Shown in pieces: positions 27,565-37,763 of a stretch of DNA of 64,000 nt (within the stretch, counting starts at the first letter, position 1; the number at the start of each line of letters is the position of its first letter). Origin of the DNA: Devosia submarina (GTDB taxonomy: Bacteria; Pseudomonadota; Alphaproteobacteria; Rhizobiales; Devosiaceae); assembly GCF_003056345.1 (NCBI RefSeq), contig NZ_PYWB01000004.1, positions 62,001 through 126,000 of the forward strand, read 5' to 3'. The position numbers and the translations under genes are program-made. Below the pieces are notes generated by a model that did not search any database, was not told where the DNA came from, and saw only the letters and a list, made by a program, of their open reading frames with translations.

Positions 27565-28770
27565 CTAGCCCGCCAATGCCTCGCGGTCCTTTTTGCTCAA
27601 GCGCTCCGATTCGCTCTTGAGCTGACCGCAGGCGGCGAAGATGTCGCGACCGCGCGGCGTGCGCACGGGGCTGGCATAGCCGGCCTTGTTGACGATGTCA
27701 GCGAAGCGCTCGATCCGCGAGGATGGCGAGGTGCCGTAGTTGGAACCTGGCCACGGGTTAAACGGAATAAGGTTGATCTTGGCCGGAATGCCGGCCAGCA
27801 GCCGCACCAGTTCGCGCGCCTCGGCGTCGCTGTCGTTGATGCCATCAAGCATCACATATTCAAAGGTGATGCGGCGGGCATTGCTGAGGCCGGGATAGTT
27901 GCGGCAAGCGTCGAGCAGCTCCTCGATCGGCCACTTCTTGTTTATCGGCACAAGAACATCGCGCAGATCATTGTTGGTGGCGTGCAGCGAAATGGCGAGC
28001 ATCACGTCGATCTCGCGCCCGGTCGGCTCAATGAAGGGCACCACGCCCGAAGTCGAAAGGGTAATGCGGCGCTTGGATAACGACATGCCGTCGCCGGCTG
28101 AGGCAATCAGCAGCGCCTGCTTGACGTTCTCGTAGTTATAAAGCGGCTCGCCCATGCCCATCATCACGATATTGGTGATGGCGCGGGTATCGCCTGAAGG
28201 AACAAGGCCACCATCATCGGGGCGCTGGCCGCCTGGGAAGTCGCCCAGCCGTTCGCGCGCCATCAGCACCTGGCCCAGGATTTCACCGGCAGTCAGGTTG
28301 CGAACGAGCTTTTGGGTGCCGGTGTGGCAGAACGAACAGGTCAGCGTGCAGCCCACCTGCGAGGAAACGCAAAGCGTGCCGCGATCCTGCTCGGGGATAT
28401 AGACGGTCTCGACCTCGACAGGCGGGTAAAGCGGATTGGCCGGGTCGCGGAAGCGGAACAGCCATTTGCGGGTGCCGTCACTCGAAACCTGTTCGGACAC
28501 GATCTCGGGCCGATCAAGGATAAAGGTGTCAGCCAATTTCTGGCGCACTGGCTTGGCCACATTGGTCATGCGGTCGAAATCGGTGGTGCCGTTCACATAA
28601 AGCCAATTCCACAGCTGGTTGGCGCGCATGCGCGATTCCCGGTCCGTGGTGATGCCGGCGTCGACCAGCGCAGAGGCGATCTGCGCTTTGCTGAGCCCGA
28701 TCAGCGAGGGCCGGCTCGCAACAGCAGGCCGGACGGCAGTCGAATGGTCAAGGTTCAGCGCAATGCTCAT
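27565..28770 (-). CDS. rlmN: dual-specificity RNA methyltransferase RlmN
   Basis: A radical-SAM enzyme making m2A2503 in 23S rRNA and m2A37 in some tRNAs. The 401-residue product has the cluster motif CTLTCSFC (about 130) and [10 protein letters not shown]. The C-terminal cysteine needed for methyl transfer is present in DIFAACGQL. An insertion after [12 protein letters not shown] is seen in other alphaproteobacterial RlmN proteins. Confidence 0.96.
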   Translation of the reverse strand: MSIALNLDHSTAVRPAVASRPSLIGLSKAQIASALVDAGITTDRESRMRANQLWNWLYVNGTTDFDRMTNVAKPVRQKLADTFILDRPEIVSEQVSSDGTRKWLFRFRDPANPLYPPVEVETVYIPEQDRGTLCVSSQVGCTLTCSFCHTGTQKLVRNLTAGEILGQVLMARERLGDFPGGQRPDDGGLVPSGDTRAITNIVMMGMGEPLYNYENVKQALLIASAGDGMSLSKRRITLSTSGVVPFIEPTGREIDVMLAISLHATNNDLRDVLVPINKKWPIEELLDACRNYPGLSNARRITFEYVMLDGINDSDAEARELVRLLAGIPAKINLIPFNPWPGSNYGTSPSSRIERFADIVNKAGYASPVRTPRGRDIFAACGQLKSESERLSKKDREALAG

Positions 28771-28910
28771 GGGGCTCTGGCTTCAAGAACAGGGAAATCG
28801 GGGAGTGCCGCAGCCCATAGCATATGGGGAGCGTGCACGCAAAGTCACAGGGCGGTGTCCAAAAAAGGACGTGCCGAAGCGCCGCCTCGGGTGCGGTGAT
28901 CAACAGCGTT

Positions 28911-28970
28911 GATGTGGCGAGGCCCTGCCTCGGAGGTAGATAGTGTAGTGAGACAAAGCCTCGCCACATC
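28911..28970. repeat. 13-bp perfect inverted repeat
   Basis: GATGTGGCGAGGC (28911-28923) and GCCTCGCCACATC (28958-28970) enclose 34 bases. The stem is long and fully paired, with no T-run on either side, so a terminator is unlikely. It may be a copy of a dispersed element or a structured RNA part. Confidence 0.7.
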
Positions 28971-29260
28971 AGATGGGATTTTAGGCTGATCCCGGCGAGA
29001 CTCTGGACGAAGGGCGTCAATAGCCCCCACGATCACTTCCGCCGTCCTACGGGGATCGCGACATCCCCGCCCCATCTGCCCCTTCACAAGCCGGTTCGCG
29101 CGACCCGCTGGTTCGTGAAGGCAGTGGGGGGAGATTAGCGCAAGGCGGATGGTAGGGGGAGAAGGGGGATATCTTATGCTGTGCGTGGGGAGAGGACCCC
29201 ACCTAGCCTCCCCCTGGAGGTGGAGGAACATCAGTTCACCGGATCAGCCACAGCCTCGGT

Positions 29261-29385
29261 GTCATCCCGGGCTCGACCCGGGATCCATCCTGAGGTGGTT
29301 GGGTGGGTGAAGGTGACACCGTCTGAACCACCTTGCGGCTGGGAGTGGTATCTCGAGATGGGCCCCGGGTCGAGCCCGGGGTGAC
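29261..29385. repeat. inverted pair of alphaproteobacterial GTCATCC-type palindromes
   Basis: One copy reads GTCATCCCGGGCTCGACC from 29261. Its partner reads GGTCGAGCCCGGGGTGAC and ends at 29385. Each copy is itself palindromic (CCCGGGCTCGACCCGGG). Elements of this type, built around (C)CGGGCTTGACCCGG(G), are dispersed in many alphaproteobacterial genomes. An inner hairpin AGGTGGTT/AACCACCT lies at 29293/29326. Confidence 0.8.
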
Positions 29386-29422
29386 ATTGTGGGTGGGGTG
29401 GGATGGTGCCACTTCCCCGGTC

Positions 29423-29506
29423 GTCATCCTCGAGCTTAACCCGAGGACACTGCACTTGCGGAGCAATTGTTAAGTATAGAGCCCTCGGGTCAAGCCCGAG
29501 GGTGAC
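29423..29506. repeat. second inverted pair of GTCATCC-type palindromes
   Basis: GTCATCCTCGAGCTTAACCC starts at 29423, and GGGTCAAGCCCGAGGGTGAC ends at 29506 on the opposite orientation. It has the same design as the pair at 29261-29385 but with diverged stems, so it is not a fresh tandem copy. Confidence 0.8.
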
Positions 29507-29599
29507 GATGGGCGAGTGACGGCTCAGGTCTACGCAGTAGCCCCCATGGTGCGCGTGTCGAACCAGGAGGCCGGGGCACGGAAGGGATCCACTCGCGCG

Positions 29600-29630
29600 G
29601 CTTCGTGGTTCGACAGGCTTACCATGAAGC
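29600..29630. repeat. REP-like palindrome
   Basis: GCTTCGTGGT pairs with ACCATGAAGC around TCGACAGGCTT. The loop core is the same as in the units at 12.6, 33.2 and 40.5 kb. Confidence 0.8.
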
Positions 29631-29688
29631 CTTTGGAAACTTCGTGCCGGGAGGTGGGCAGACCCGACTAGACCAGCGCCAGTCGCCC

Positions 29689-30192
29689 TCAGCAATCCCC
29701 TTCGATCGACTGCTGCGCTGCCGTGGCGCCGGCGAGAGAATAAGTCTGGGTGACCTTGATGCCCGCGGCCGTGGTGCCTTCCACGGTCAGAGACGAGCCG
29801 GCGCGGATGGCACTGGCCAGGGCCGCTGATTGGGCGGCGTCATCGAGCCAGGCGGCGTCGTTCTGGGTAAAGAGGTTGAAGCTTTGATTGCCCACGCTGA
29901 CCGTTGCCACGCTGTCGGGCTGGAAAGTAAAGCCGGCAACGAGGTTGAATTCGCTCGCGACGTTTTCCGCCGGGCGGTTGGTGATATAAAGATAGGCCTG
30001 CGTGTACCCGTCAGGCGTGGGGGAAACGCTTTGCGGCTTGCTCATGGCGAAGCACACCTTGCCACTGGCGTCATTGGCGCCATAGCTGGACCAGGCACGG
30101 CTTTCATTCAGCAATCGCACCTGTTGCGCGCTGGCCGTGGTGGTGAGGGTCGCGACCGCAAGAAGGGCGATCAGGAGGGCAGACTTGCTCAT
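29689..30192 (-). CDS. invasion-associated locus B (IalB) family protein
   Basis: A 167-residue exported protein with a signal peptide (MSKSALLIALLAVATLTTTASA, cleavage near SAQ). The mature domain has the family pattern: SRAWSSYGANDASGKVCFAMSKP (part), a YLYITNRPAE strand, and a C-terminal TYSLAGATAAQQSI. IalB proteins are periplasmic; IalB of Bartonella is linked to host-cell invasion, but the family is common in free-living alphaproteobacteria. A paralogue lies immediately upstream on the same strand. Cysteines sit at KVCF and the last residue (EGDC). Confidence 0.85.
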   Translation of the reverse strand: MSKSALLIALLAVATLTTTASAQQVRLLNESRAWSSYGANDASGKVCFAMSKPQSVSPTPDGYTQAYLYITNRPAENVASEFNLVAGFTFQPDSVATVSVGNQSFNLFTQNDAAWLDDAAQSAALASAIRAGSSLTVEGTTAAGIKVTQTYSLAGATAAQQSIEGDC

Positions 30193-30280
30193 GGGGCCTC
30201 ACGAAAAGCAATGGGCGAAGGACCGCATGGCCCATCGCCCAGTTATGGCGGATCACCCACGAGGGGCAAGCGCAAAACAT

Positions 30281-30802
30281 TTACTTGCAGGCAGCGTCGA
30301 TCGCGTTGACGGCAGCCGTCGCGCCAGACAGCGAATAGGTATCAACCGTATTGGTGCCGCGCTGGCTGGTGCCGCGCACCACCAGATTGCTGCCGGCCTT
30401 GAAGGCCTGGACGAACCCGGCTTCATCGCCGGTGGATGCGAGCCAGCCGGCGGAGCCTTCGGTCACCATGGGATAGCTCTTGCCATCAATGGTGGCGCTC
30501 GCCTTGGCGTCGCTGGTGTTGTAGGGATAGCCGATAATAGTCTGCACTTCGTTCTTGGTGCCCATTCCCTTGCGATGAATGATCATGAAGTGGATCGGAT
30601 CGCGATTGGCGCCGGCCGGCTCGCTCTTGCTGGGCGTTGCCGACACGTAGCAGATAACGCCGCTCGCATCTGTGGCCTGCCACGCGGTCCAGGCATTGAA
30701 GGTGCCGAGCTCGGTCGCCTGCTGTGCTTGAGCGGCAGGGGACAGAGCCATGATCGCGCCGACCGCGAGCCCAAACACAAGGCCACCGGTTTTTGTCGTC
30801 AT
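30281..30802 (-). CDS. invasion-associated locus B (IalB) family protein, paralogue
   Basis: A 173-residue exported protein with a signal peptide ending near AAQAQQ. It shares with its neighbour the NAWTAWQATDASGVICYVS region and a C-terminal TYSLSGATAAVNAIDAAC, so the two arose by tandem duplication and have diverged. ATGs at 30802 and 30814 are both possible; AAGAGG sits just before the upstream one. An 88-base gap separates the two genes, so one transcript is likely. A TTAA-N7-CTAAC sequence (30989-31004), one base off a CtrA site, lies upstream. Confidence 0.85.
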   Translation of the reverse strand: MTTKTGGLVFGLAVGAIMALSPAAQAQQATELGTFNAWTAWQATDASGVICYVSATPSKSEPAGANRDPIHFMIIHRKGMGTKNEVQTIIGYPYNTSDAKASATIDGKSYPMVTEGSAGWLASTGDEAGFVQAFKAGSNLVVRGTSQRGTNTVDTYSLSGATAAVNAIDAACK

Positions 30803-31018
30803 CGCCAAAATCATCCTCTTTTTATGAAGGTTCCAGACCCAGGGAAGCTGCCCGCTGACTTTGCCCTGAACATGGTTACCAAGACGTCAAACGCCGCCGC
30901 GTCCAACATGATTTGTTTCAATAGCGAGTCAATCGCGGCGGGAATTTGACACGGGGCAGCTGCTGGGCCGGGGTTTGCGCCCATAGCGTTAACAATGGGC
31001 TAACACTTGCGTGAGCGT

Positions 31019-31558
31019 TCAGGAGGCGAGCGGATAGCTTTGCTCCACCACATAGGGTCCACCGCCCACCGAGTCACGGCTGGAATAAAGCACAAACCGC
31101 CCCACCGGAAAGCTCAGCGGTTCAAAGCGCCCCGCTTCAGCGATGAAGCGCGCCACTTCGACCGGGTTTCCGGCCCGCAGGCGCGCCAGGGTTACATGGG
31201 GCACGAATTTACGCCCCTCAGCGGGAAGGCCAAGTCGCTGCAGCACCCGCTCCTGCGCGCTTTGGAGGCGCAGGAGATGCTCGTTTGGCTCGACACCGGC
31301 ATAAAGGGCGCGCGGCTTGTCACCGCCAAAGGCACCCAGATGGGTGAGCCGGACGGTGAAGGCTAGGGAATTGGCAAGCCGGTCCAGCGTATCGGCCACT
31401 TCGTCGGCCATTTGGCGATCCACATCGCCGATGAACCGAAGGGTGATGTGGTAGTTTTCGGGATCGATCCAGCGGGCATCGGGCAGGCCGCCGCGCTTGA
31501 GCGAAAGCGAGAACCCGATTGCGGCCGGGATTTCAAGGCCGGTAAAGAGCCGGGGCAT
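31019..31558 (-). CDS. thpR: RNA 2',3'-cyclic phosphodiesterase
   Basis: A 2H-phosphoesterase that opens 2',3'-cyclic phosphates on RNA. The 179-residue product has both catalytic histidine motifs: HITLRF (about 42-47) and HVTLAR (about 125-130). The ATG at 31558 has AGGAGGG upstream, which decides it over the longer frame. Last gene before the divergent Bax-inhibitor gene. Confidence 0.92.
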   Translation of the reverse strand: MPRLFTGLEIPAAIGFSLSLKRGGLPDARWIDPENYHITLRFIGDVDRQMADEVADTLDRLANSLAFTVRLTHLGAFGGDKPRALYAGVEPNEHLLRLQSAQERVLQRLGLPAEGRKFVPHVTLARLRAGNPVEVARFIAEAGRFEPLSFPVGRFVLYSSRDSVGGGPYVVEQSYPLAS

Positions 31559-31656
31559 AGGCCCTCCTCTTTGCTGGTTCGGGTGACGATTCGTCCGGGA
31601 GCCTAGCACAAGAGGGTGGGCCGGCCAGTCGAATCGTCGCAAGGCGCTGAAACGTC

Positions 31657-31685
31657 TTGTAAAGCGCCAGGCTGCTATCCATATT
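31657..31685 (+). promoter_or_regulatory. candidate promoter of the Bax-inhibitor-1 gene
   Basis: TTGTAA (31657) and CATATT (31680) have a 17-base spacer and lie 73 bases before the ATG. This is a fair vegetative-sigma match only. Confidence 0.4.
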
Positions 31686-31757
31686 GTTCGCTAAGTGGCA
31701 ATCTAAGGCCCACCGGCGGTATCAAAGACCGCTCTTTATTGGGAAAGGAAACCGACT

Positions 31758-32528
31758 ATGGCTGAATATGACCGTCAGACCCTCGGAGCGCGGGCCGGCT
31801 CGGCCTTGGCCATCGACGAGGGTCTACGCAGCTACATGCTGCGCGTTTACAACTACATGGGTATTGGTCTTGTTGTGACCGGCCTTGCCGCCTGGTTCGC
31901 CGCGGCTGCTGCCATCACCACCAATCCAGACGCCGCCGTGGGCCAGTTGGCCAATGGCCAATATGTGACCCAGTGGGGCGCACTGCTCTATGCAAGCCCA
32001 CTGCAATGGGTCGTGATGCTGGCTCCCCTCGCCTTCGTGATGGTCTTGAGCTTTGGCATCAACAAGCTTTCCGTTGGCGCCGCCCAGGCAACATTCTGGG
32101 CCTTCTCGGCCATCATGGGCGTGTCGCTGAGCTCGATCTTCCTGGTTTATACCGACGCTTCCATCGCCAAGGTGTTCTTTATCACCGCCGCGACCTTTGG
32201 TGCCATGAGCCTTTACGGCTATACCACCAAGCGTGACCTGACCCAGATGGGCAGCTTCCTGTTCATGGGCCTGATCGGCCTGATCATCGCCTCCATCGTC
32301 AACATCTTCATGCAGTCCTCGATGATGGAATTCGTCATCTCTGCGGTTGGCGTGCTGATCTTTGTGGGCCTGACCGCCTATGACACCCAGAAGATCAAGG
32401 AAGGCTATTCCGAGACCTTTGGTGCCGACGTTCTGGCCAAGGGTGCCATCATGGGCGCGCTGAGCCTTTACCTCGACTTCATCAACCTGTTCATGATGCT
32501 GCTGCGTCTGTTCGGCAATCGCGAATAA
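31758..32528 (+). CDS. Bax inhibitor-1/YccA family membrane protein
   Basis: A 256-residue protein with seven hydrophobic segments after a short polar N-terminus (MAEYDRQTLGARAG). The family block GLTAYDTQKIKEGY (about 208-221) carries the acidic residue typical of the BI-1 pore, with a second acidic cluster near the C-terminus (YLDFINLFMMLLRLFG). Bacterial members include the calcium-leak channel BsYetJ and the FtsH modulator YccA. GGAAAGGA precedes the ATG, and a strong terminator follows. Confidence 0.93.
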   Translation: MAEYDRQTLGARAGSALAIDEGLRSYMLRVYNYMGIGLVVTGLAAWFAAAAAITTNPDAAVGQLANGQYVTQWGALLYASPLQWVVMLAPLAFVMVLSFGINKLSVGAAQATFWAFSAIMGVSLSSIFLVYTDASIAKVFFITAATFGAMSLYGYTTKRDLTQMGSFLFMGLIGLIIASIVNIFMQSSMMEFVISAVGVLIFVGLTAYDTQKIKEGYSETFGADVLAKGAIMGALSLYLDFINLFMMLLRLFGNRE

Positions 32529-32558
32529 GCAGCCGACGATTTGGTTGGACGATAAACG

Positions 32559-32595
32559 GGACCGCAGCTTAAAACAGCTGCGGTCCTTTTCTTTT
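32559..32595 (+). terminator. rho-independent terminator of the Bax-inhibitor-1 gene
   Basis: A perfect 11-bp stem GGACCGCAGCT/AGCTGCGGTCC is followed by TTTTCTTTT. The downstream GNAT gene must therefore start after it and have its own promoter. Confidence 0.93.
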
Positions 32596-32610
32596 GCCGA
32601 GCGCTTCCAC

Positions 32611-33108
32611 GTGTCCGACTACACCCTTCGCCAGTTCCAGTGGGGCGACGTGCCCGCCATTGCTGCCATCTACAAGCACTATGTGGAGAATACCGCGATC
32701 ACCTTTGATACGGAGGTGCCCAGCGAATCCGCCATTGCGGAAAAATATGCTCATCTGCTGACCCTCGGTCACCCGCTGATCGTGGCGGAAAGTGGGGGCG
32801 AGACGGTGGGCTATGCCTATGCCTCGTTCTACCGCCCGCGGGCGGCATATCGGTTCACTTGCGAGGATTCGATCTATCTGCGGCCTGACGTGAAAGGGCG
32901 CGGGATCGGCAAGGCGCTGCTAACAGAATTGCTGGTGCAGTCGCGTGCCTTCGGGTTCCGGCAGATGATTGCGGTGATCACGGCCGATACGGCGAATTCC
33001 ATTGCGATCCACGAGAAGTTCGGGTTCCGCCATGTGGGGCGCTATGAAGCTGTGGGGTTCAAGTTCGACCGCTGGCACGACATCGTGCATCTGCAAATGG
33101 AGCTTTAG
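32611..33108 (+). CDS. GNAT N-acetyltransferase, phosphinothricin-acetyltransferase-like
   Basis: A 165-residue GNAT enzyme of the Pat/Bar type: AAIYKHYVENTAITFDTE (about 18-35), VGYAYASFYRPRAAYRFTCE, acetyl-CoA loop VKGRGIGKALL (about 94-104), and FGFRHVGRYEAVGFKFDRW. Members acetylate phosphinothricin, methionine sulfone/sulfoximine or other amino acids; the chromosomal ones rarely act in resistance. The GTG at 32611 is chosen because the longer frame would contain the preceding terminator hairpin. Confidence 0.87.
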   Translation: MSDYTLRQFQWGDVPAIAAIYKHYVENTAITFDTEVPSESAIAEKYAHLLTLGHPLIVAESGGETVGYAYASFYRPRAAYRFTCEDSIYLRPDVKGRGIGKALLTELLVQSRAFGFRQMIAVITADTANSIAIHEKFGFRHVGRYEAVGFKFDRWHDIVHLQMEL

Positions 33109-33131
33109 GCGAGTGCCTGAGATCCCGGTAG

Positions 33132-33212
33132 CCTCATCCCGAGCCTGTCGAAAGGGGAGGTCGTGGCATCATTGAGCCACCACCTCGTGGTTTGACAGGC
33201 TCACCACAAGGT
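33132..33212. repeat. REP-like palindrome pair
   Basis: The first unit is CCTCATCCC...GGGGAGG (33132-33160), and the second is ACCTCGTGGT pairing with ACCACAAGGT (33182-33212). Both have the GAGCCTGTCGA or TGACAGGCTC loop core seen in the other copies. They lie between two convergent genes. Confidence 0.82.
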
Positions 33213-33252
33213 CTACTGCGATGAGGGAAGTCGTGAGATCGGCAGGCCTAAC

Positions 33253-33642
33253 CTACTGGACCACAACCAGATCAGGGTCCAGCACGCGCAGGACAAGGCT
33301 GAGGTCGTGGCCGCGCTTGAGGATCCGGCCCTGTTGATTGGTGACCGAATATTGCCCCTGCCGGTTCCGCAGGCGCGGAGATTTTTCGATGATGAACAGG
33401 GGCCGCTCCGATACGCGGGCATAAACCGAGAAGACAGCGCGGTCCTTTAGAAAGTCCATGGCATAGTCGCGCCAGTCGCCCGAGGCGACTTTGCGGCCGT
33501 AAACATTGAGGATCAGCGCCAGTTCGCGACGATCAAACGCCACCTGGGCCGGAATTTTGCTGGAAGCGGGCTGCGGCCGGTCTTCGCTGGTATGGACCAG
33601 TTCCAGGCTGATAGCCTTGTGCTTCGGGTTAGGGCCTTGCAC
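33253..33642 (-). CDS. DUF2794 family protein
   Basis: A conserved alphaproteobacterial protein of unknown function. The 129-residue product has the core AFDRRELALILNVYGRKVA (about 43-61), GDWRDYAMDFLKDRAVFSV, and a C-terminal RILKRGHDLSLVLRVLD. There is no signal or membrane segment. The open frame runs 78 codons further up but crosses the candidate small-RNA region; the GTG at 33642, with AGGAGG and GGGGGA just upstream, fits the family length better. Confidence 0.82.
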   Translation of the reverse strand: MQGPNPKHKAISLELVHTSEDRPQPASSKIPAQVAFDRRELALILNVYGRKVASGDWRDYAMDFLKDRAVFSVYARVSERPLFIIEKSPRLRNRQGQYSVTNQQGRILKRGHDLSLVLRVLDPDLVVVQ

Positions 33643-33789
33643 CGGTCCCCCAGCCTCCTGTTGTTTAAGCAATGGGCATGATTGCGGCTTTCGCCGGAGG
33701 AAGCAAGTGGGCGGGGCTAAAGGGGCCAAATACCCCTTTTCGGACACATTCCCACCCTCAACGCGCCAGAATGGCCTTGGAGGATGACC

Positions 33790-33916
33790 CTTGCCTCCAG
33801 TAACTGACGCCCGGGCCATTTGAGCCCCAATCTGTCGGCCCGGGCGTCGGCACTGCTCCAGAGTTGACCATTCCAACTAGATCCCGTTCATGCCCCTCAT
33901 GAACGGGATTTCTTTT
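33790..33916 (+). ncRNA. candidate intergenic small RNA
   Basis: Between two minus-strand genes, the plus strand holds a 12-bp perfect hairpin (GACGCCCGGGCC at 33806 with GGCCCGGGCGTC at 33837), a 32-base linker, then a textbook terminator at 33881-33916. No plus-strand gene precedes the terminator for about 770 bases, so a short independent transcript is the simplest reading. The 5' end is a guess, no promoter was recognised, and it matches no RNA family I know. Confidence 0.5.
33881..33916 (+). terminator. rho-independent terminator without an upstream plus-strand gene
   Basis: ATCCCGTTCAT pairs with ATGAACGGGAT around seven bases and is followed by TTCTTTT on the plus strand. On the minus strand the T-tail is missing, so it is not a good terminator in that direction. 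Confidence 0.8.
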
Positions 33917-33919
33917 GGC

Positions 33920-34657
33920 TTAAGGCTCGAAGGCCGCGGCGCCCAATATGGGACCGGGCAGTCCATCCTGCTCCTGCTGCACCAGAACCGCGATCCCCGT
34001 GCTGGTTTCGGCAAGCACTTCGGGGATGGGAAGCTTTAGGCTCGCCCCGCTGCCGCTTTCCCACATGCCCAGAACCTGCCGACCCGTAACGACCTGAGTA
34101 TAGACCATGGTTTTTCCAGCGTTTTCGCCCTTGTCGATCGCGATCTCGGAACGATCAAGATAGGTGACGAGCCAGACCACGGCATCGGCCAAGCCAGCCC
34201 TGGGGGGGATGGCGATCTTGAGCATCTTGTCGTGGCGCGAGATGTCCACCGGGAGCGGCAGGGCTGCGCCGTCGATGGCACGATGAACATCATTGCGACG
34301 TGAGCCGACAACACCCTTCTGGCCGTTCACCACCATTTGTGGCGTATAGATGCGCGAGGAACCCCAGCTTTCAGCATAGGCGCGTTGCCGGTCGGAAAAT
34401 TCGGCATGGGCGAAAGTATCCTTCCAGCCCACATAGTCCCAGTAATCAACATGGTAGGCCAAGGCGATCACGTCCTGGTCCTCGGCCAGCCCGGTCAGCA
34501 ATGCGTCGGCGGGCGGGCAGGACGAGCAGCCCTGGCTGGTAAAGAGTTCAACCACGGCCTTGGGGCGGGCACGCATGCTCTCGGCACCGGCGGGAGCTGC
34601 CAGCAAGCCGAGCGCAACCAGGCCAAGGGCCATGCGAAGAAATGGGCTTTTCGTCAT
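33920..34657 (-). CDS. DUF1223 family exported thioredoxin-like protein
   Basis: A 245-residue protein with a signal peptide (MTKSPFLRMALGLVALGLLA, cleavage near AGAES). The mature part has a thioredoxin-like CxxC in SQGCSSCPPADAL (about 42-54), followed by HVDYWDYVGWKD and YTPQMVVNG, typical of DUF1223. Function is unknown; a periplasmic redox role is inferred from the motif. Homologues often neighbour acnA, as here. Confidence 0.87.
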   Translation of the reverse strand: MTKSPFLRMALGLVALGLLAAPAGAESMRARPKAVVELFTSQGCSSCPPADALLTGLAEDQDVIALAYHVDYWDYVGWKDTFAHAEFSDRQRAYAESWGSSRIYTPQMVVNGQKGVVGSRRNDVHRAIDGAALPLPVDISRHDKMLKIAIPPRAGLADAVVWLVTYLDRSEIAIDKGENAGKTMVYTQVVTGRQVLGMWESGSGASLKLPIPEVLAETSTGIAVLVQQEQDGLPGPILGAAAFEP

Positions 34658-34871
34658 GAGCAGAGTTGTAAGCCGCTGGGATCACGGCCCGCTAGTCAAA
34701 AGAGGGTGAGAGTCTGAAAATTGCCGAGGTGGCCCTTGCCCTTCAGCCGTCAATGCGGCTTGTGCAATGGTGATTTAGGCATCAGTGCACGGCCTATGCA
34801 GATTATGCTCTGCGCTCAGCACCCCTCGCCCACCCTGTGCCGAGGACGAGGCGCACCACCAGCATCTTGCC

Positions 34872-34900
34872 AAAAGAAAACCCCGGCCGAGGGCCGGGGT
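34872..34900 (-). terminator. rho-independent terminator of acnA
   Basis: A perfect 9-bp stem ACCCCGGCC/GGCCGGGGT with a three-base loop runs into TTTCTTTT on the minus strand, 23 bases after the acnA stop. Confidence 0.92.
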
Positions 34901-34923
34901 AATCGCTTTTGGGTAAGTCTTGC

Positions 34924-37596
<2,673 letters not shown>

Positions 37597-37763
37597 GGTG
37601 TTCCGCCCTGTTGTTATGTTTTGGGGCAGGCGCGCGGCTAGCAAAAGGCCAAAGCCATTCCAGCAAGGCTGCCCACCCTGGAATGAATCCAATCTAGAAG
37701 GGGTTATAGAGAACAAGTATGGGGCTTGCCAGCCCGACCTTTCGTTCAATACGAGAAGGGGTC

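Larger units (their letters stand above)
28771..29688. other. 918-base gene-free tract with many inverted repeats
   Basis: No credible gene lies between rlmN and the IalB gene. The open frames here have low-complexity or repeat-derived translations. Inverted repeats include a 13-bp perfect one at 28911/28958, GGGGAT/ATCCCC at 29051-29068, CTTCAC/GTGAAG at 29082/29115, two outward pairs of a GTCATCC...GGTGAC element (29261-29506), and a REP-like unit at 29600-29630. The tract may also hold the rlmN promoter, which I could not place. Confidence 0.75.

Noticed and set aside
28845-29231. 128-codon open frame on the minus strand in the repeat tract
   Set aside because: Its translation is made largely from inverted-repeat sequence, it contains no family motif, and it has no clear ribosome site.
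32545-32610. Upstream in-frame extension of the GNAT gene
   Set aside because: It would include the complete terminator hairpin of the Bax-inhibitor gene.
33643-33876. N-terminal extension of the DUF2794 gene
   Set aside because: It crosses the candidate small-RNA hairpin, is Pro/Arg-rich without family similarity, and a good start with AGGAGG lies at 33642.
33790-33916. 6S, SRP, RNase P or tmRNA identity for the candidate RNA
   Set aside because: None of the conserved core sequences of those RNAs could be found in it.
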